Below, one piece after another: positions 47,985 through 57,701 of a stretch of 64,000 nt of DNA. A program made the translations under genes and the position numbers. How positions within the stretch are numbered: the first letter of the stretch is position 1; each line of letters opens with the position of its first letter. The notes beneath the pieces were generated by a model. It saw only the letters and a program-made list of their open reading frames with translations, did not search any database and was not told the DNA's origin. The stretch is from CAVXFL01 sp963761015 (GTDB lineage: Bacteria; Pseudomonadota; Alphaproteobacteria; Acetobacterales; Acetobacteraceae). The stretch covers positions 495,112 through 559,111 of the forward strand of contig CAVXFL010000016.1 in the NCBI GenBank assembly GCA_963761015.1, in the 5' to 3' direction.

Positions 47985-48002
47985 ACCGGCGAAAGCCGGT
48001 GT
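47985..48002. repeat. Short palindromic intergenic element
   Basis: CACCGGC and GCCGGTG form a perfect 7-bp stem with loop GAAA, 43 bases after the aldo/keto reductase stop. It may be a terminator or a dispersed repeat. The rest of the 248-base gap shows no gene. Confidence 0.4.
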
Positions 48003-48190
48003 CCGCCCCGTCACGCCGCCGTTCTGTCCGGTATGCGAATGATTGTGCGGCACATCGGTGGGTCCCGGCCTTCGCCGCGAAAGCCCGTGCATGACGGCCG
48101 GTGACTCCGGCCCGACTTGCCAATACGGTGCGGACGACCGATTCGTCTCCGGCGCGGTCGGCCGGGTCGATCCGGGCGCACGGAGGAGCA

Positions 48191-48709
48191 ATGAGCGAAC
48201 CGGGCTGGCAGGACGAGGTTTACGCCGCGCTCAAAAGCGCGCGGGTGCGGCAGGTCGCCTACGTCCCGGACGCCGGCCACAGCCGGCTCATCGCGCGCGC
48301 GCACGCCGATGCGGAGGTCCAGGCGGTCGTGCTCACGACCGAGGAGGAAGGCGTCGCGCTCACGGCCGGCGCCTGGCTCGGCGGCCAGCGCGCGGTGCTG
48401 CTCATGCAGTCGTCCGGCGTCGGCAACTGCATCAACATGCTGTCGCTGCCGGTGAACTGCCGGATGCCGTTCCTGACCCTGGTCACCATGCGGGGCGAGT
48501 GGGGCGAGTTCAATCCGTGGCAGGTGCCGATGGGCAGCGCGACCGAAGCCGTGCTGCGCGCCGCCGGGGTCCACGTGCTCCGCGCCGAGCAGGCCGGGGA
48601 GGTCGCGGCCATGGTGGCAGCGGCGGCGACGCTGGCCTTCGACAGCCGGGTGCCGGTCGCGGTGCTGTTCGCGCAACGGCTGATCGGGGCGAAGGTGTTC
48701 GTGAAATGA
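48191..48709 (+). CDS. TPP-dependent decarboxylase alpha subunit (sulfopyruvate/phosphonopyruvate decarboxylase type)
   Basis: The 172-residue protein is the pyrimidine-binding half of a two-subunit thiamine decarboxylase. It starts MSEPGWQDEVYAALKSARVR, has the cofactor-activating glutamate region LTTEEEGVALTAGAWLGG at about 55-72, and MQSSGVGNCINMLSLP near 85. It ends on the beta-subunit ATG (ATGA). Sulfopyruvate and phosphonopyruvate decarboxylases have this split form; the substrate here is not known. Confidence 0.83.
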   Translation: MSEPGWQDEVYAALKSARVRQVAYVPDAGHSRLIARAHADAEVQAVVLTTEEEGVALTAGAWLGGQRAVLLMQSSGVGNCINMLSLPVNCRMPFLTLVTMRGEWGEFNPWQVPMGSATEAVLRAAGVHVLRAEQAGEVAAMVAAAATLAFDSRVPVAVLFAQRLIGAKVFVK

Positions 48710-49282
48710 GCGCCAATCTGGACCGCCGGGCCGCCATGGCGGCGCTGCTGCGCGACCCCGGCGACATGCTGGTGGTCAGCGGCCTCGGCTCGACGACCTA
48801 CGACGCCGGCGCGGTCGGCGACCGGCCGGAGAATTTCTACCTCTGGGGCGCCATGGGCGGCGCGGCGATGATCGGGCTCGGCCTGGCGCTCGCCCAGCCG
48901 TCCCGGCGCGTCGCTGGTCGTGACCGGCGACGGCGAGATGCTGATGGGGATCGGCGCGCTCGCCACCATCGGCGCCCGGAAGCCGCCGAACCTCGCGATC
49001 GCGGTCATGGACAACGGCCGCTACGGCGAGACCGGCGCGCAACAGAGCCACACCGCCCTCGGCACCGACCTCGCGGCGGTGGCGTCGGCCTGCGGCTGGG
49101 CGGCGACATGCGTGGTCGAGGACATGGCCGGGCTGGAGGCGCTGCGCCCGCGCCTGCGCCGCGAAGCGCTGTTCGCACTCGTGCGCATCGCGCCGGGCGA
49201 GGCACCGCGCTTCCTGCCGCCGCGCGACGGCGCGCTGCTCCAGCACCGGTTCCGCGCGGCGCTCGGCCTTTCAGAGGCCTGA
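48706..49282 (+). CDS. TPP-dependent decarboxylase beta subunit (apparent frameshift near 48,912)
   Basis: This is the cofactor-diphosphate-binding half that pairs with the preceding alpha subunit. The frame reads MSANLDRRAAMAALLRDPGD through ALAQPSRR; removing one C at 48912 gives VLVVTGDGEMLMGIGALATI. The TPP motif GDG...DNGRYGETG (about 72-105) and the C-terminal part follow to 49282. The span is three times 192 plus one; corrected length 191 residues. The two genes form one transcription unit after a 248-base gap. Confidence 0.82.
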
Positions 49283-49292
49283 GCGCGCCGGC

Positions 49293-49535
49293 CTACCAGA
49301 TCGCCATCGCCATCGCCGGCTCTGCGCGCGCGCGTCCGGCGCGCCACGGGGGGGCACCATCCGGCCGGCCACGACGTCCGCGCGCCCCGGCGCCGCGCGC
49401 CAGGACCGCGCGACGGGCATCCTCCAGCAGGGCCCGCATCGCCGCTTCGTCCACCCCGTCGCTCGCCATCATCAGGCGCACGAGTTCGTCGGTCAGGATG
49501 CGTTCGAACGTCAGGTCGGGAGTGTCCCCACACAT
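49293..49535 (-). CDS. Small hypothetical protein
   Basis: The 80-residue frame MCGDTPDLTFERILTDELVR then LMMASDGVDEAAMRALLEDA has a helical, acidic N-terminal half that resembles small regulatory or accessory proteins, and an Arg/Gly/Ala-rich C-terminal half. AAGGAGAGG precedes the ATG. I do not recognise a family. Coding is supported by the RBS and the composition of the first 45 codons only. Confidence 0.5.
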   Translation of the reverse strand: MCGDTPDLTFERILTDELVRLMMASDGVDEAAMRALLEDARRAVLARGAGARGRRGRPDGAPPWRAGRARAEPAMAMAIW

Positions 49536-50053
49536 GGTCACATCCTCTCCTTGCTGTGGAATGGCACCTTGCGACCAAATCACGCCAAGCGCCAAGAACG
49601 AAAAAGTTACGAACTATCTCTATCCGTCTTTTCACGTCACGGTCATGGCAGAATTATGGCGTTCTCGCTAAGCAGGATTGATTGCGCCTTGTCGGAACCC
49701 GAGGCGGATGGTTGTTGCGGCATACTGCATCTGTTTTGCACAGGCATGGGATGTTTTCTGGGCGAGGTTGATGATTTGATAGGGCCGCACCGCAAAAATT
49801 AGACGCACGGGCCCGGAAGTCGATCCGGCGGCGGCCGATCCGGGGTGAACGCGGTCTCCGGCCGGGCGTGCGGGGCAGTCCCGCGGCGGATTCGCCCGAT
49901 TGCCTCGCTGGCCCTTATTGAACCGCTGGAGAATAATGCTTCATCGGCATGGGCTGTGCATATCCGCGCGGAGGGTGGCGGGAGACCGCCGGCACCGCCG
50001 GGCTGGCGCCCGCCACGCGGACACGGGTCGTCGTTGATAATAGGAAACCAGGC
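49536..50053. other. Intergenic region upstream of the RND efflux operon
   Basis: No gene is seen in these 518 bases. The part from about 49,560 to 49,800 is clearly less GC-rich than the surroundings and contains runs such as GAAAAAGTTACG and CGCAAAAATTAG, so it is the likely promoter and control region for the efflux operon and perhaps for the small minus-strand gene. No palindromic regulator site stands out. Confidence 0.5.
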
Positions 50054-51230
50054 ATGAACGAGCACCGGGCAGCATCGCGGCGCGGTCGGTGGATCGTCGC
50101 GGCAATGCTGGCCGTGGCGGTGGGCATCGCCGGGTGGCGGTTGCTGGACGGCTCCAACGCGGCCGAGACGGTACGCCGGCCGGCGCGGCTGGACGGCGTT
50201 CCGGTCACGGTGGCGCGGGCGGCCCGCGAGGACGTCCCGGTGCTCCTGTCCGGCATCGGCACCGTGCAGGCGCTCAATTCGGTGCTGGTGCGCGCCCGCG
50301 TCGACGGCACGCTGGAATCCGTGAAATTTCACCGAAGGGCAGATGGTGAAAAAGGGCCAGCTGCTCGCGGTCATCGACCCCCGCCCCTACCAGGCCGCGC
50401 TCGAACAGGCCCAGGGCCAGCTCGCCCACGATCAGGCCGCCTTGCTACAGGCGGAGAGCGACCTCAACCGCTATCAGAAGCTGCTCCGGCAGGATTCGAT
50501 CTCGCGCCAGCAGGCCGAGAACCAGCGCTTCCAGGTCATGCAGTTCAAGGGCTCGATCCAGACCGATCAGGCGAACATCAGCACCGCCAAGCTCAACCTG
50601 ATCTATTGCCACATCGTATCGCCGGTCGACGGCCGCATGGGCCTGCGCCTGGTCGATCCCGGCAACATGGTCCGTGCGACCGACGCCAACGGCCTGGTCA
50701 CGGTCAACCAGGTGCAGCCGATCACCGCGGTTTTCACCCTGCCCGAGGAAAACCTCCCGCGCGTGATCGACGCGATGCGCGCGGGTCCGGTGAAGGTGCT
50801 GGCCTATTCCTCCGACCACGAGACGCGGCTTGCCGAAGGCGAACTGCTGACCCCCGACAACGCCATCGACACCGCCAGCGGCACGATCAAGCTGAAGGCG
50901 GTGTTCCGCAATGCCGGCAACCGGCTGTGGCCCGGCCAGTTCATCGACGTGCGCGTGCAGGTCGCCCTGCTGCATGACGCGGTCACGGTCCCCGCGGTGG
51001 CGGTGGAACGCGGCGAGAACGGCTTGTACGTCTACGTGGTGAAGCCGGATTCGACCGTGGCGCTCCGCCCGGTCGCGGAGAAACTGGAGCAGGACGGGCT
51101 CACCGTCATCGCCAAGGGCGTCCGCGCCGGCGAGGTGGTCGTGACCAACGGCCAGTCGCGGCTGAAGGACGGCATCCGGGTGGCCGCAAGGAGCGCGAGC
51201 GCGACGGAGCACCCCGGAGCCGGCGGCTGA
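50054..51230 (+). CDS. RND efflux periplasmic adaptor subunit, MdtA type (apparent frameshift near 50,328)
   Basis: The membrane fusion protein links the inner-membrane RND pump to an outer-membrane channel. Residues 12-31 (GRWIVAAMLAVAVGIAGWRL) form the N-terminal membrane anchor. The frame reads to LESVKF; removing one T of the TTT at 50327-50329 gives TEGQMVKKGQLLAVIDPRPY and the lipoyl, alpha-hairpin and barrel domains to 51230. The span is three times 392 plus one; corrected 391 residues. The RND pump gene starts ten bases later. Confidence 0.93.
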
Positions 51231-51240
51231 GCGAACCGGC

Positions 51241-54200
51241 ATGAGCATCTCCGCCCCGTTCATCCGCCGCCCGATCGGCACCTCGCTCTTGATGGCGGCG
51301 CTGCTGCTGGTCGGCATCGCCGCCTACCCGCTGCTGCCGGTAGCGCCGCTGCCGAACGTCGATTTCCCGACCATCATGGTGAGCGCCAAGTATCCGGGCG
51401 CCAGCCCGGAAACCATGGCGTCCTCGGTGGCGACGCCGCTCGAGCAGCAGTTCGCCCAAATCCCCGGCGTTGCGCAGCTGACCTCGATCAGCGTGATCGG
51501 CGCCACCCAGATCACCATCCAGTTCGACCTCAACCGCAACATCGACGCCGCCGCGGGCGACGTCCTGACCGCGATCAACGCCGCTTCGGGGCAACTGCCG
51601 AAGGACCTGCCGAGCCCGCCCACGTACCGCGAGGTTAATCCGGCCGACACGTCGATCATGGTGCTGGCGATGCAGTCGGACACGCTGCCGATCACCGTGG
51701 TGGACGACTACGCCGAGAACGTGATGGTGCAGCAGCTCGCGCAGATCCGCGGCGTGGGGCAGGTGGGCGTCTATGGCCAGCAGAAGCCGGCGGTGCGGGT
51801 GCAGATCGACCCGGCCAAACTGTCCGCGCGCGGCCTCACGCTCGAGGATGTGCGGCAGGCGCTGACCCAAGCCACCGCAAACGGCCCGAAAGGCAGCATG
51901 GACGGGCCGCGGCGCTCGTTCACCATTTACGACAACGACCAGATGACGAAGGGCGCGGAGTACGACCGCCTGATCGTCGCCTATCGCAACGGCGGCCCGG
52001 TGCGCATCCACGACATCGGCCGCGCGATCGACGGGCCCGAGAACCGCGAGCTGGAAGCCTGGCAGTCCGGCCATCGCGGCATCGTGCTCGGCATCCAAAA
52101 GCAGCCGGGCGCCAACGTGATCGACACGGTGGAGGCCATCAAGGCGAAGCTCGCGCGCTTGCGCGCGTCGATCCCGCCGTCGATCCGGCTGCGCGTCATT
52201 GCCGACCGCACGCTCGAGATCCGCGCCTCGGTGAACGACGTGCAGTTCTCGCTCATGTTGTCGGTGGCACTGGTGGTCATGGTGATCGCGGTGTTCCTGC
52301 GCAGCTTGTGGACCACCATCATCCCGAGCGTTGCCGTGCCGCTGTCGCTGTTCGCGACCTTCGCGGTCATGTACGTCCTGGGCTTCAGCCTGGACAACCT
52401 GTCGCTGATGGCGCTGACCGTCGCGGTCGGCTTCGTGGTCGACGACGCCATCGTGATGCTGGAGAACATCTACCGCCACATCGAGGAAGGCATGAAACCG
52501 ATGGAGGCGGCGTTCAAGGGCGCCGGCGAGATCGGCTTCACCATCGTCTCGATCAGCTGTTCGCTGGTCGCGGTGTTCATCCCGCTGTTGCTGATGGGCG
52601 GCATCGTCGGGCGGCTGTTCCGCGAGTTCTCGATCACCATGACCGCCGCGGTGCTGGTCTCCGGCATCGTCTCGCTGACCCTGACGCCGATGATGTGCTC
52701 GCGCTTCCTGCGCCAGGAGCATGGCCGGCACGGCCGCCTCTACCGCGGCATCGAGGCGACGTTCACCGGCATGGTGCGGTTCTACGGGCGCACGCTCGAT
52801 GTCGTGCTCGAACACCAGTTCGTCACGCTGCTGGTGTTCCTGGCGACGATGGTGCTCTCGGTCTGCCTCTATATCTACATCCCGAAGGGCTTCTTCCCGC
52901 AACAGGACACCGGCACGATCATCGGCCTCTCGCAGGCCGGGCAGGACGTCTCGTTCGACGAGATGGTGCGCCGGCAGAAGGCGCTGAACGCCATCGTCAA
53001 GGCCGATCCCGACGTGCTGTCGTTCGACTGCGATATCGGCCCCGGCTCGGGCGGCCAGACCGGCAACAACGGGCGTTTCTACATCAACCTCAAGCCCTGG
53101 AGCGAACGCCACCGCAGCGCCGAGCAGATCATCGCGGATCTGCGGCCCAAGCTCGCGAAGGTGGAGGGTGTGCGGCTGTTCTTGCAGTCGCGGCAGGACA
53201 TCCGCGTCGGCGGGCGGCTGTCGCGCACCCAGTTCCAATATACGTTGCAGGACGCCAATCTCGAGGAGCTGGACCGCTGGGCGCCGAAGCTGCTCACCAA
53301 GTTACGCACCCTGCCGATGCTGCGCGACGTCGCCACCGACCAGCAGATGAACGGCACCACGGCCACGCTCACGATCGACCGCGACAAGGCCGCCACCTAC
53401 GGCATCCAGCCGGCCCAGATCGACGCCACGCTGTACGATGCGTTCGGGCAACGGCAGGTCGCGCAGTATTTCACGCAATTGAACACCTATTGGGTGGTGC
53501 TGGAGGTGCCGCCGGCGCTGGAGGGCAAGGTGGATACCTTGAACCAGCTCTACGTCCGCGGCTCCGGCGGGCAACTGGTGCCGCTGTCGACGTTCGTGAA
53601 GTGGACGACGGCGCCGATCGCCGCGCTGTCGGTCAGCCACCAGAGCCTGTTCCCGGCCGTGACCATCTCGTTCAACCTCGCACCCGGCGCGGCGCTCGGC
53701 GATGCGGTCGTGGCGATCCAGCATGCGGCGGCGCAGATCGGTCTGCCGCCCACGGTGCAAGGCAGTTTTCAGGGCGCGGCCAAGGCATTCCAGTCCTCGC
53801 TCGGCACCCAGCCCTACCTGATCCTGGCGGCGCTCCTGACGGTCTACATCATTCTCGGCATCCTCTATGAAAGCTACATCCTGCCGCTGACCATCCTGTC
53901 GACGCTGCCGTCGGCCGGCGTGGGCGCGCTGCTGATGCTATGGCTGATGCATTACGATCTCTCGGTGATCGCCATCATCGGCATCATCCTGCTGATCGGC
54001 ATCGTGAAGAAGAACGGCATCATGATGGTGGATTTCGCCATCGCCGCCGAGCGCAAGGACGGCGAGACGCCGCACGACGCGATCCGCCAGGCCGCGCTGC
54101 TGCGCTTCCGCCCGATCCTGATGACCACGATGGCAGCCATGCTCGGCGGGCTGCCGCTGATGCTCGCGAACGGCGCCGGCGCCGAGTTCCGCCGCCCGCT

Positions 54201-54366
54201 CGGCATCACCATGGTCGGCGGGCTCGCGCTCAGCCAGGTGCTGACGCTCTACACCACGCCCGTCGTCTACCTGTATCTCGACCGCTTGCAGCATTGGCTG
54301 GCGCCGCGGCGCGCCTCGCGCATGCCCTCCCTCGCCTCGAAGATGGGCGCCGGCACCGCGGACTGA
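51241..54366 (+). CDS. RND multidrug efflux transporter, MdtB/MdtC type
   Basis: The 1,041-residue inner-membrane pump is full length with 12 helices in the RND pattern. Proton-relay residues D401 and D402 (VGFVVDDAIVMLENIYRH) lie in TM4 and K924 (IVKKNGIMMVDF) in TM10. The start MSISAPFIRRPIGTSLLMAA and FFPQQDTGTIIGLSQAGQDV are typical of the MdtB/C branch. Only one pump gene follows the adaptor, so it is probably a homotrimer. No outer-membrane channel gene is adjacent. Substrate unknown. Confidence 0.96.
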   Translation: MSISAPFIRRPIGTSLLMAALLLVGIAAYPLLPVAPLPNVDFPTIMVSAKYPGASPETMASSVATPLEQQFAQIPGVAQLTSISVIGATQITIQFDLNRNIDAAAGDVLTAINAASGQLPKDLPSPPTYREVNPADTSIMVLAMQSDTLPITVVDDYAENVMVQQLAQIRGVGQVGVYGQQKPAVRVQIDPAKLSARGLTLEDVRQALTQATANGPKGSMDGPRRSFTIYDNDQMTKGAEYDRLIVAYRNGGPVRIHDIGRAIDGPENRELEAWQSGHRGIVLGIQKQPGANVIDTVEAIKAKLARLRASIPPSIRLRVIADRTLEIRASVNDVQFSLMLSVALVVMVIAVFLRSLWTTIIPSVAVPLSLFATFAVMYVLGFSLDNLSLMALTVAVGFVVDDAIVMLENIYRHIEEGMKPMEAAFKGAGEIGFTIVSISCSLVAVFIPLLLMGGIVGRLFREFSITMTAAVLVSGIVSLTLTPMMCSRFLRQEHGRHGRLYRGIEATFTGMVRFYGRTLDVVLEHQFVTLLVFLATMVLSVCLYIYIPKGFFPQQDTGTIIGLSQAGQDVSFDEMVRRQKALNAIVKADPDVLSFDCDIGPGSGGQTGNNGRFYINLKPWSERHRSAEQIIADLRPKLAKVEGVRLFLQSRQDIRVGGRLSRTQFQYTLQDANLEELDRWAPKLLTKLRTLPMLRDVATDQQMNGTTATLTIDRDKAATYGIQPAQIDATLYDAFGQRQVAQYFTQLNTYWVVLEVPPALEGKVDTLNQLYVRGSGGQLVPLSTFVKWTTAPIAALSVSHQSLFPAVTISFNLAPGAALGDAVVAIQHAAAQIGLPPTVQGSFQGAAKAFQSSLGTQPYLILAALLTVYIILGILYESYILPLTILSTLPSAGVGALLMLWLMHYDLSVIAIIGIILLIGIVKKNGIMMVDFAIAAERKDGETPHDAIRQAALLRFRPILMTTMAAMLGGLPLMLANGAGAEFRRPLGITMVGGLALSQVLTLYTTPVVYLYLDRLQHWLAPRRASRMPSLASKMGAGTAD

Positions 54367-54522
54367 GCGCAACGTATGTGTCGCCGGCGCCGCGCTCACG
54401 TTCCGGTGCGGCGCCGTGGACGATGCGCGGACACGAACGTTCCGGCGGCTGGCGGAATGGAGGTTTGCCCTGACCATGCGACCGGATGCCTTTGCGGCCG
54501 GTGCGGCCGTGCGGGTGCCCTG

Positions 54523-55257
54523 ATGCCGCGCGCCGCCGAGGTGGTGGCGGCATGGCGGCGGCTGCCGCTCGCCGATCTCGCGGCGATCACCGGCTTGCGC
54601 CCGCTGCTGGTGCTGGCGCCGCACCCGGACGACGAAACCCTCGGCTGCGGCGGCCTGATCGCCGAAGCCTGCGCGCGCGGAGAGGACGTGCGGGTCGTGA
54701 TCCTGACGGACGGCGCGGGCTCGCATCCGGCCTCGAAGGCGTTTCCGCCGGCACGGCTGGCGGCGCTGCGGCAGGCGGAAGCGCGCGCGGCGGCGGCGGC
54801 GCTCGGTTTGTCCGAGGACAGGATCACATTCCTCGACCTGCGCGATGGCGCCGCTCCCCGCGAAGGCCCGAGCTTCGATGCCCTGGCCGCGCGTGTCGCG
54901 GCGCTGATGACGCGCTTCGGGGTCGGGACGATTTGCGCCACCTGGGGACATGATCCGCACCCGGATCATCTCGCCGCTCACCTGATCGCCGCCGCCGCGG
55001 CCCGTCGCGCCGCCGCCCGCCATCTCGCCTACCCGATCTGGGGCTGGGCCCTTCCCGCCGCGACCCGGTTGCCGGACCCGGCCCTGCGCGGCGCGCGGTT
55101 GGATATCTCGCGGAATTTGCCGGCCAAGCGCCGCGCCATCGCCGCGCACGGCTCGCAGATCGGCGGCGCGATTACCGATGACCCGGCGAGCCGCGTGCCG
55201 GAAAAACTGCTGGCCAATTTTCGTGAACCGTTCGAGGTTTTCCTGGAAGCGGCGTAG
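54523..55257 (+). CDS. PIG-L/LmbE family deacetylase
   Basis: The 244-residue protein is a zinc-dependent N-acetylglucosaminyl-type deacetylase of the PIG-L/LmbE family. The metal motif PHPDDETLGCGGL begins at residue 33, and the second histidine pair is in WGHDPHPDHLAAH near 141. The ATG at 54523 was chosen because upstream codons are Cys/Arg-rich and unlike the family. It is followed after 31 bases by a 2-hydroxyacid dehydrogenase gene. Confidence 0.9.
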   Translation: MPRAAEVVAAWRRLPLADLAAITGLRPLLVLAPHPDDETLGCGGLIAEACARGEDVRVVILTDGAGSHPASKAFPPARLAALRQAEARAAAAALGLSEDRITFLDLRDGAAPREGPSFDALAARVAALMTRFGVGTICATWGHDPHPDHLAAHLIAAAAARRAAARHLAYPIWGWALPAATRLPDPALRGARLDISRNLPAKRRAIAAHGSQIGGAITDDPASRVPEKLLANFREPFEVFLEAA

Positions 55258-55288
55258 CAACGCCGCGCAACGCCAGGAGGAACGGCCA

Positions 55289-56254
55289 GTGCCCCGCAGA
55301 ATCGTCCTCGTCGCAGGCTCACCGGATGCCGCCGAGGCGGCACGGGAAATCGCGCCCTCCGGGTTCGATCTCGTCGTGACCACGCCCGGCCCGGCGTTCC
55401 GCGCCGCGCTCGCCGAGGCCGACTACCTCGTCTGCGTCCCGAGCGCCGCGTTGGACGACGCGCTCTATCGCGCCGCACCGCGCCTGAAGCTGGTGCAACT
55501 GCTCAGCGCCGGGTACGACAACTGGGACCTCGACGCCGCGCGCCGCGCCGGCGTGCCGCTCGCCAACAACGGCGGCGCCAACGCGATCGCGGTCGCCGAA
55601 CACGCGATCATGCTGATGCTCGCTGTCTGCCGCCGGCTGGTCTGGCAGCACGAAAGCGTCGCGTCGGGGCGCTGGCGCGGCAATACGCCGCCGCCGCGCC
55701 TGTTCGAACTGCACGGCAAGACCCTCGGCATCGTCGGCCTCGGCCGGATCGGCAAGAAGGTGGCGCGGCTGGCCGGCGGGTTCGGCATGCGCGTGCATTA
55801 CTACGACACCACCCGCCTGGACGAAGACGCCGAGGACGCGCTCGGCGCGCGCTTCCGCCTGCTGGCGGAAATCCTCAGCACCTCCGACATCGTCAGCCTG
55901 CACGTGCCGCTGAACGAGGCGACGCGGCACATGATCGGCGCGGCGGAACTCGCGCGCATGCGGCCATCGTCGGTCCTCATCAACACCTGTCGCGGCCCGG
56001 TCGTGGACGAGACCGCGCTCCATGCCGCGCTGGCCGAGGGCAAGCTGGCCGGCGCCGGGCTCGACGTGTTCGCCGCGGAACCGCCGCCCGCCGATCATCC
56101 GCTGTTCGGCCTCGACAACGTCGTGCTGACGCCGCATTTGGCCGGCCCGACGTGGGAAAGCCAGCGCGCCCGCCTGCGCAACGCCTTCGACAACGTCCAG
56201 CGCGTCGCCCGCGGCGAACCGCCGCTCTGGGTCGTGCCGGAGCTTCGCGGCTGA
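55289..56254 (+). CDS. D-isomer-specific 2-hydroxyacid dehydrogenase
   Basis: The 321-residue NAD-dependent enzyme has the GLGRIGKKVARLAGGFGMRV nucleotide loop near 150, and the catalytic Arg (INTCRGPVVDE), Glu (GLDVFAAEPP) and His (VLTPHLAGPT). AGGAGG lies nine bases before the GTG start. The substrate cannot be read; glyoxylate/hydroxypyruvate or phosphoglycerate-type reduction are possibilities. Confidence 0.93.
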   Translation: MPRRIVLVAGSPDAAEAAREIAPSGFDLVVTTPGPAFRAALAEADYLVCVPSAALDDALYRAAPRLKLVQLLSAGYDNWDLDAARRAGVPLANNGGANAIAVAEHAIMLMLAVCRRLVWQHESVASGRWRGNTPPPRLFELHGKTLGIVGLGRIGKKVARLAGGFGMRVHYYDTTRLDEDAEDALGARFRLLAEILSTSDIVSLHVPLNEATRHMIGAAELARMRPSSVLINTCRGPVVDETALHAALAEGKLAGAGLDVFAAEPPPADHPLFGLDNVVLTPHLAGPTWESQRARLRNAFDNVQRVARGEPPLWVVPELRG

Positions 56255-56259
56255 ACCTG

Positions 56260-56307
56260 GCCCTCTCCCGCTTGCGGGAGAGGGCGGGACCCGTCGCGCA
56301 GCGACGG
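56260..56307. repeat. REP-like double hairpin, copy 1
   Basis: Two perfect hairpins lie back to back: an 11-bp stem CCCTCTCCCGC/GCGGGAGAGGG (56260-56283) and an 8-bp stem CCCGTCGC/GCGACGGG (56289-56307). The first stem is identical to one at 63701-63724, with TT instead of TC in the loop. It follows the dehydrogenase gene and could also end its transcript. Confidence 0.75.
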
Positions 56308-56531
56308 GAGGGTGAGGGCCCGCGCCCGCATCGCGTCAAACAGTCCAGCGACAGGCGAACACGCAGCGCCGGCGCCCGGAAATCGGCGCCCGGCCGGCCT
56401 TGATATCCGGCGGTCGATCCTTCATCAGTGCGCCTGCCACGGTAGCCACCCATTCGGGGGGCTGGCGATGTCATCAAAAGCGTGAGAAGCCGCAGCCAGC
56501 GGCGGTACGCGATCAGGGGGAAAACGACGGA

Positions 56532-57695
56532 ATGACCAAGAGGTTGAGCCTTTTTGCCGCGACCTGCGCGGCGGCCGGACTGGCCGTCTCGATGGCCGCC
56601 GCGCCGGCGAGCGCCGCGCCGAGCACCTACGATCCGCAGTGCTTCCGTCCGCTGGAACCGGGCGGCAAGACGATTTCCCAAAAGGCACACAAGGGGCCGT
56701 TCCGGCTCGCCCTGGTGAACGGCTTCGTCGGCAACAGCTGGCGTATCCAGATGATCCAGAGCCTGAAAGCGTGGGCCGCACGACCGGAGAACGCCAAGTA
56801 TTTCAAGGAACTGAAGATCGTCAGCACCGGCACCGACGTGGCCGCGCAGATCGCCGCCGTGGATAACCTGATCGCCGCCGGCTACGACGGCATCATCATC
56901 AACGCGGTCACGCCGACCGCCTTCAAGCCGGTCATCCGGCGCGCCCTGCGCGCGGGCGTGGTCATCGTCTCGTTCGACAACGCGATCGAGAGCAACGACA
57001 TCGTGGTCGTCAACGAGCCGCAGATCGAGTTCGAGCGGGTCAAGGCGCAGTTCGTCTACGACCACATGCCGGTGAAGAAGGGCAAGGTGCTGGAGATCCG
57101 CGGCCTGCCCGGCAACGAGGTGGACCGCGACCGCTCGATCGGCATGCACCAGGTGTTCGACCACAAGCCGGGCATCGACGTCATCACCGTGGTCGGCAAC
57201 TGGGACGACGGCACCGTGCAGAAGGTGGTCTCCGACGCCATCGCGACCTACGGCCATTTCGCCGGCATCGTCACCCAGCACGGCTCGACCGGGCTGATGA
57301 ACGCGCTGCTCGACGCCAAGCATCCGAAAGTCCCGCTCGGCACCTCGGGCGAGAACGGCTCGCTCAAGATGATCCACGACCACGGCTGGACCACCATCAC
57401 CCGCGTGCAGACGCCGGAAATGGCGGTGGTCGCCATGCAGGCCGCCATCGCGCTGCTGCAGGGCAAGGTGTTGCCGCAGAAAGTCGCGCTGCCGATCCCG
57501 ACGCTCTATTCGAAGGACCTGAAAGAGGGCGTCAATTACTTCAAGAACCTGCCGGACAACTTCCAGGATGGCGCCGACGTGCCGGAATGCGGCCTGAAGC
57601 TGCCGCCGAGCCAGCTTCTGCATCAGAACTCCGAACAACACCTGATCCGACGCTTCGCGGCACCGGCCCGGCGGGTCGGTGCCGCCGGAGGGTGA
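56532..57695 (+). CDS. Sugar-type ABC transporter substrate-binding protein
   Basis: The 387-residue protein has a signal peptide of about 28 residues (MTKRLSLFAATCAAAGLAVS then MAAAPASAA) and a periplasmic-binding-protein fold of the ribose/xylose class, with LVNGFVGNSWRIQMIQSLKA, DNLIAAGYDGIIINAVTPTA and IVTQHGSTGLMNALLD. It is the first gene of the importer operon and the ATPase follows after six bases. The family includes ribose, galactose, inositol and autoinducer binders; the ligand is unknown. Confidence 0.92.
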   Translation: MTKRLSLFAATCAAAGLAVSMAAAPASAAPSTYDPQCFRPLEPGGKTISQKAHKGPFRLALVNGFVGNSWRIQMIQSLKAWAARPENAKYFKELKIVSTGTDVAAQIAAVDNLIAAGYDGIIINAVTPTAFKPVIRRALRAGVVIVSFDNAIESNDIVVVNEPQIEFERVKAQFVYDHMPVKKGKVLEIRGLPGNEVDRDRSIGMHQVFDHKPGIDVITVVGNWDDGTVQKVVSDAIATYGHFAGIVTQHGSTGLMNALLDAKHPKVPLGTSGENGSLKMIHDHGWTTITRVQTPEMAVVAMQAAIALLQGKVLPQKVALPIPTLYSKDLKEGVNYFKNLPDNFQDGADVPECGLKLPPSQLLHQNSEQHLIRRFAAPARRVGAAGG

Positions 57696-57701
57696 CGGCC
57701 G

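Noticed and set aside
49551..49802. An 83-codon plus-strand frame in the lower-GC gap before the efflux operon
   Set aside because: No RBS, no family similarity, and Cys/His-rich random-looking composition.
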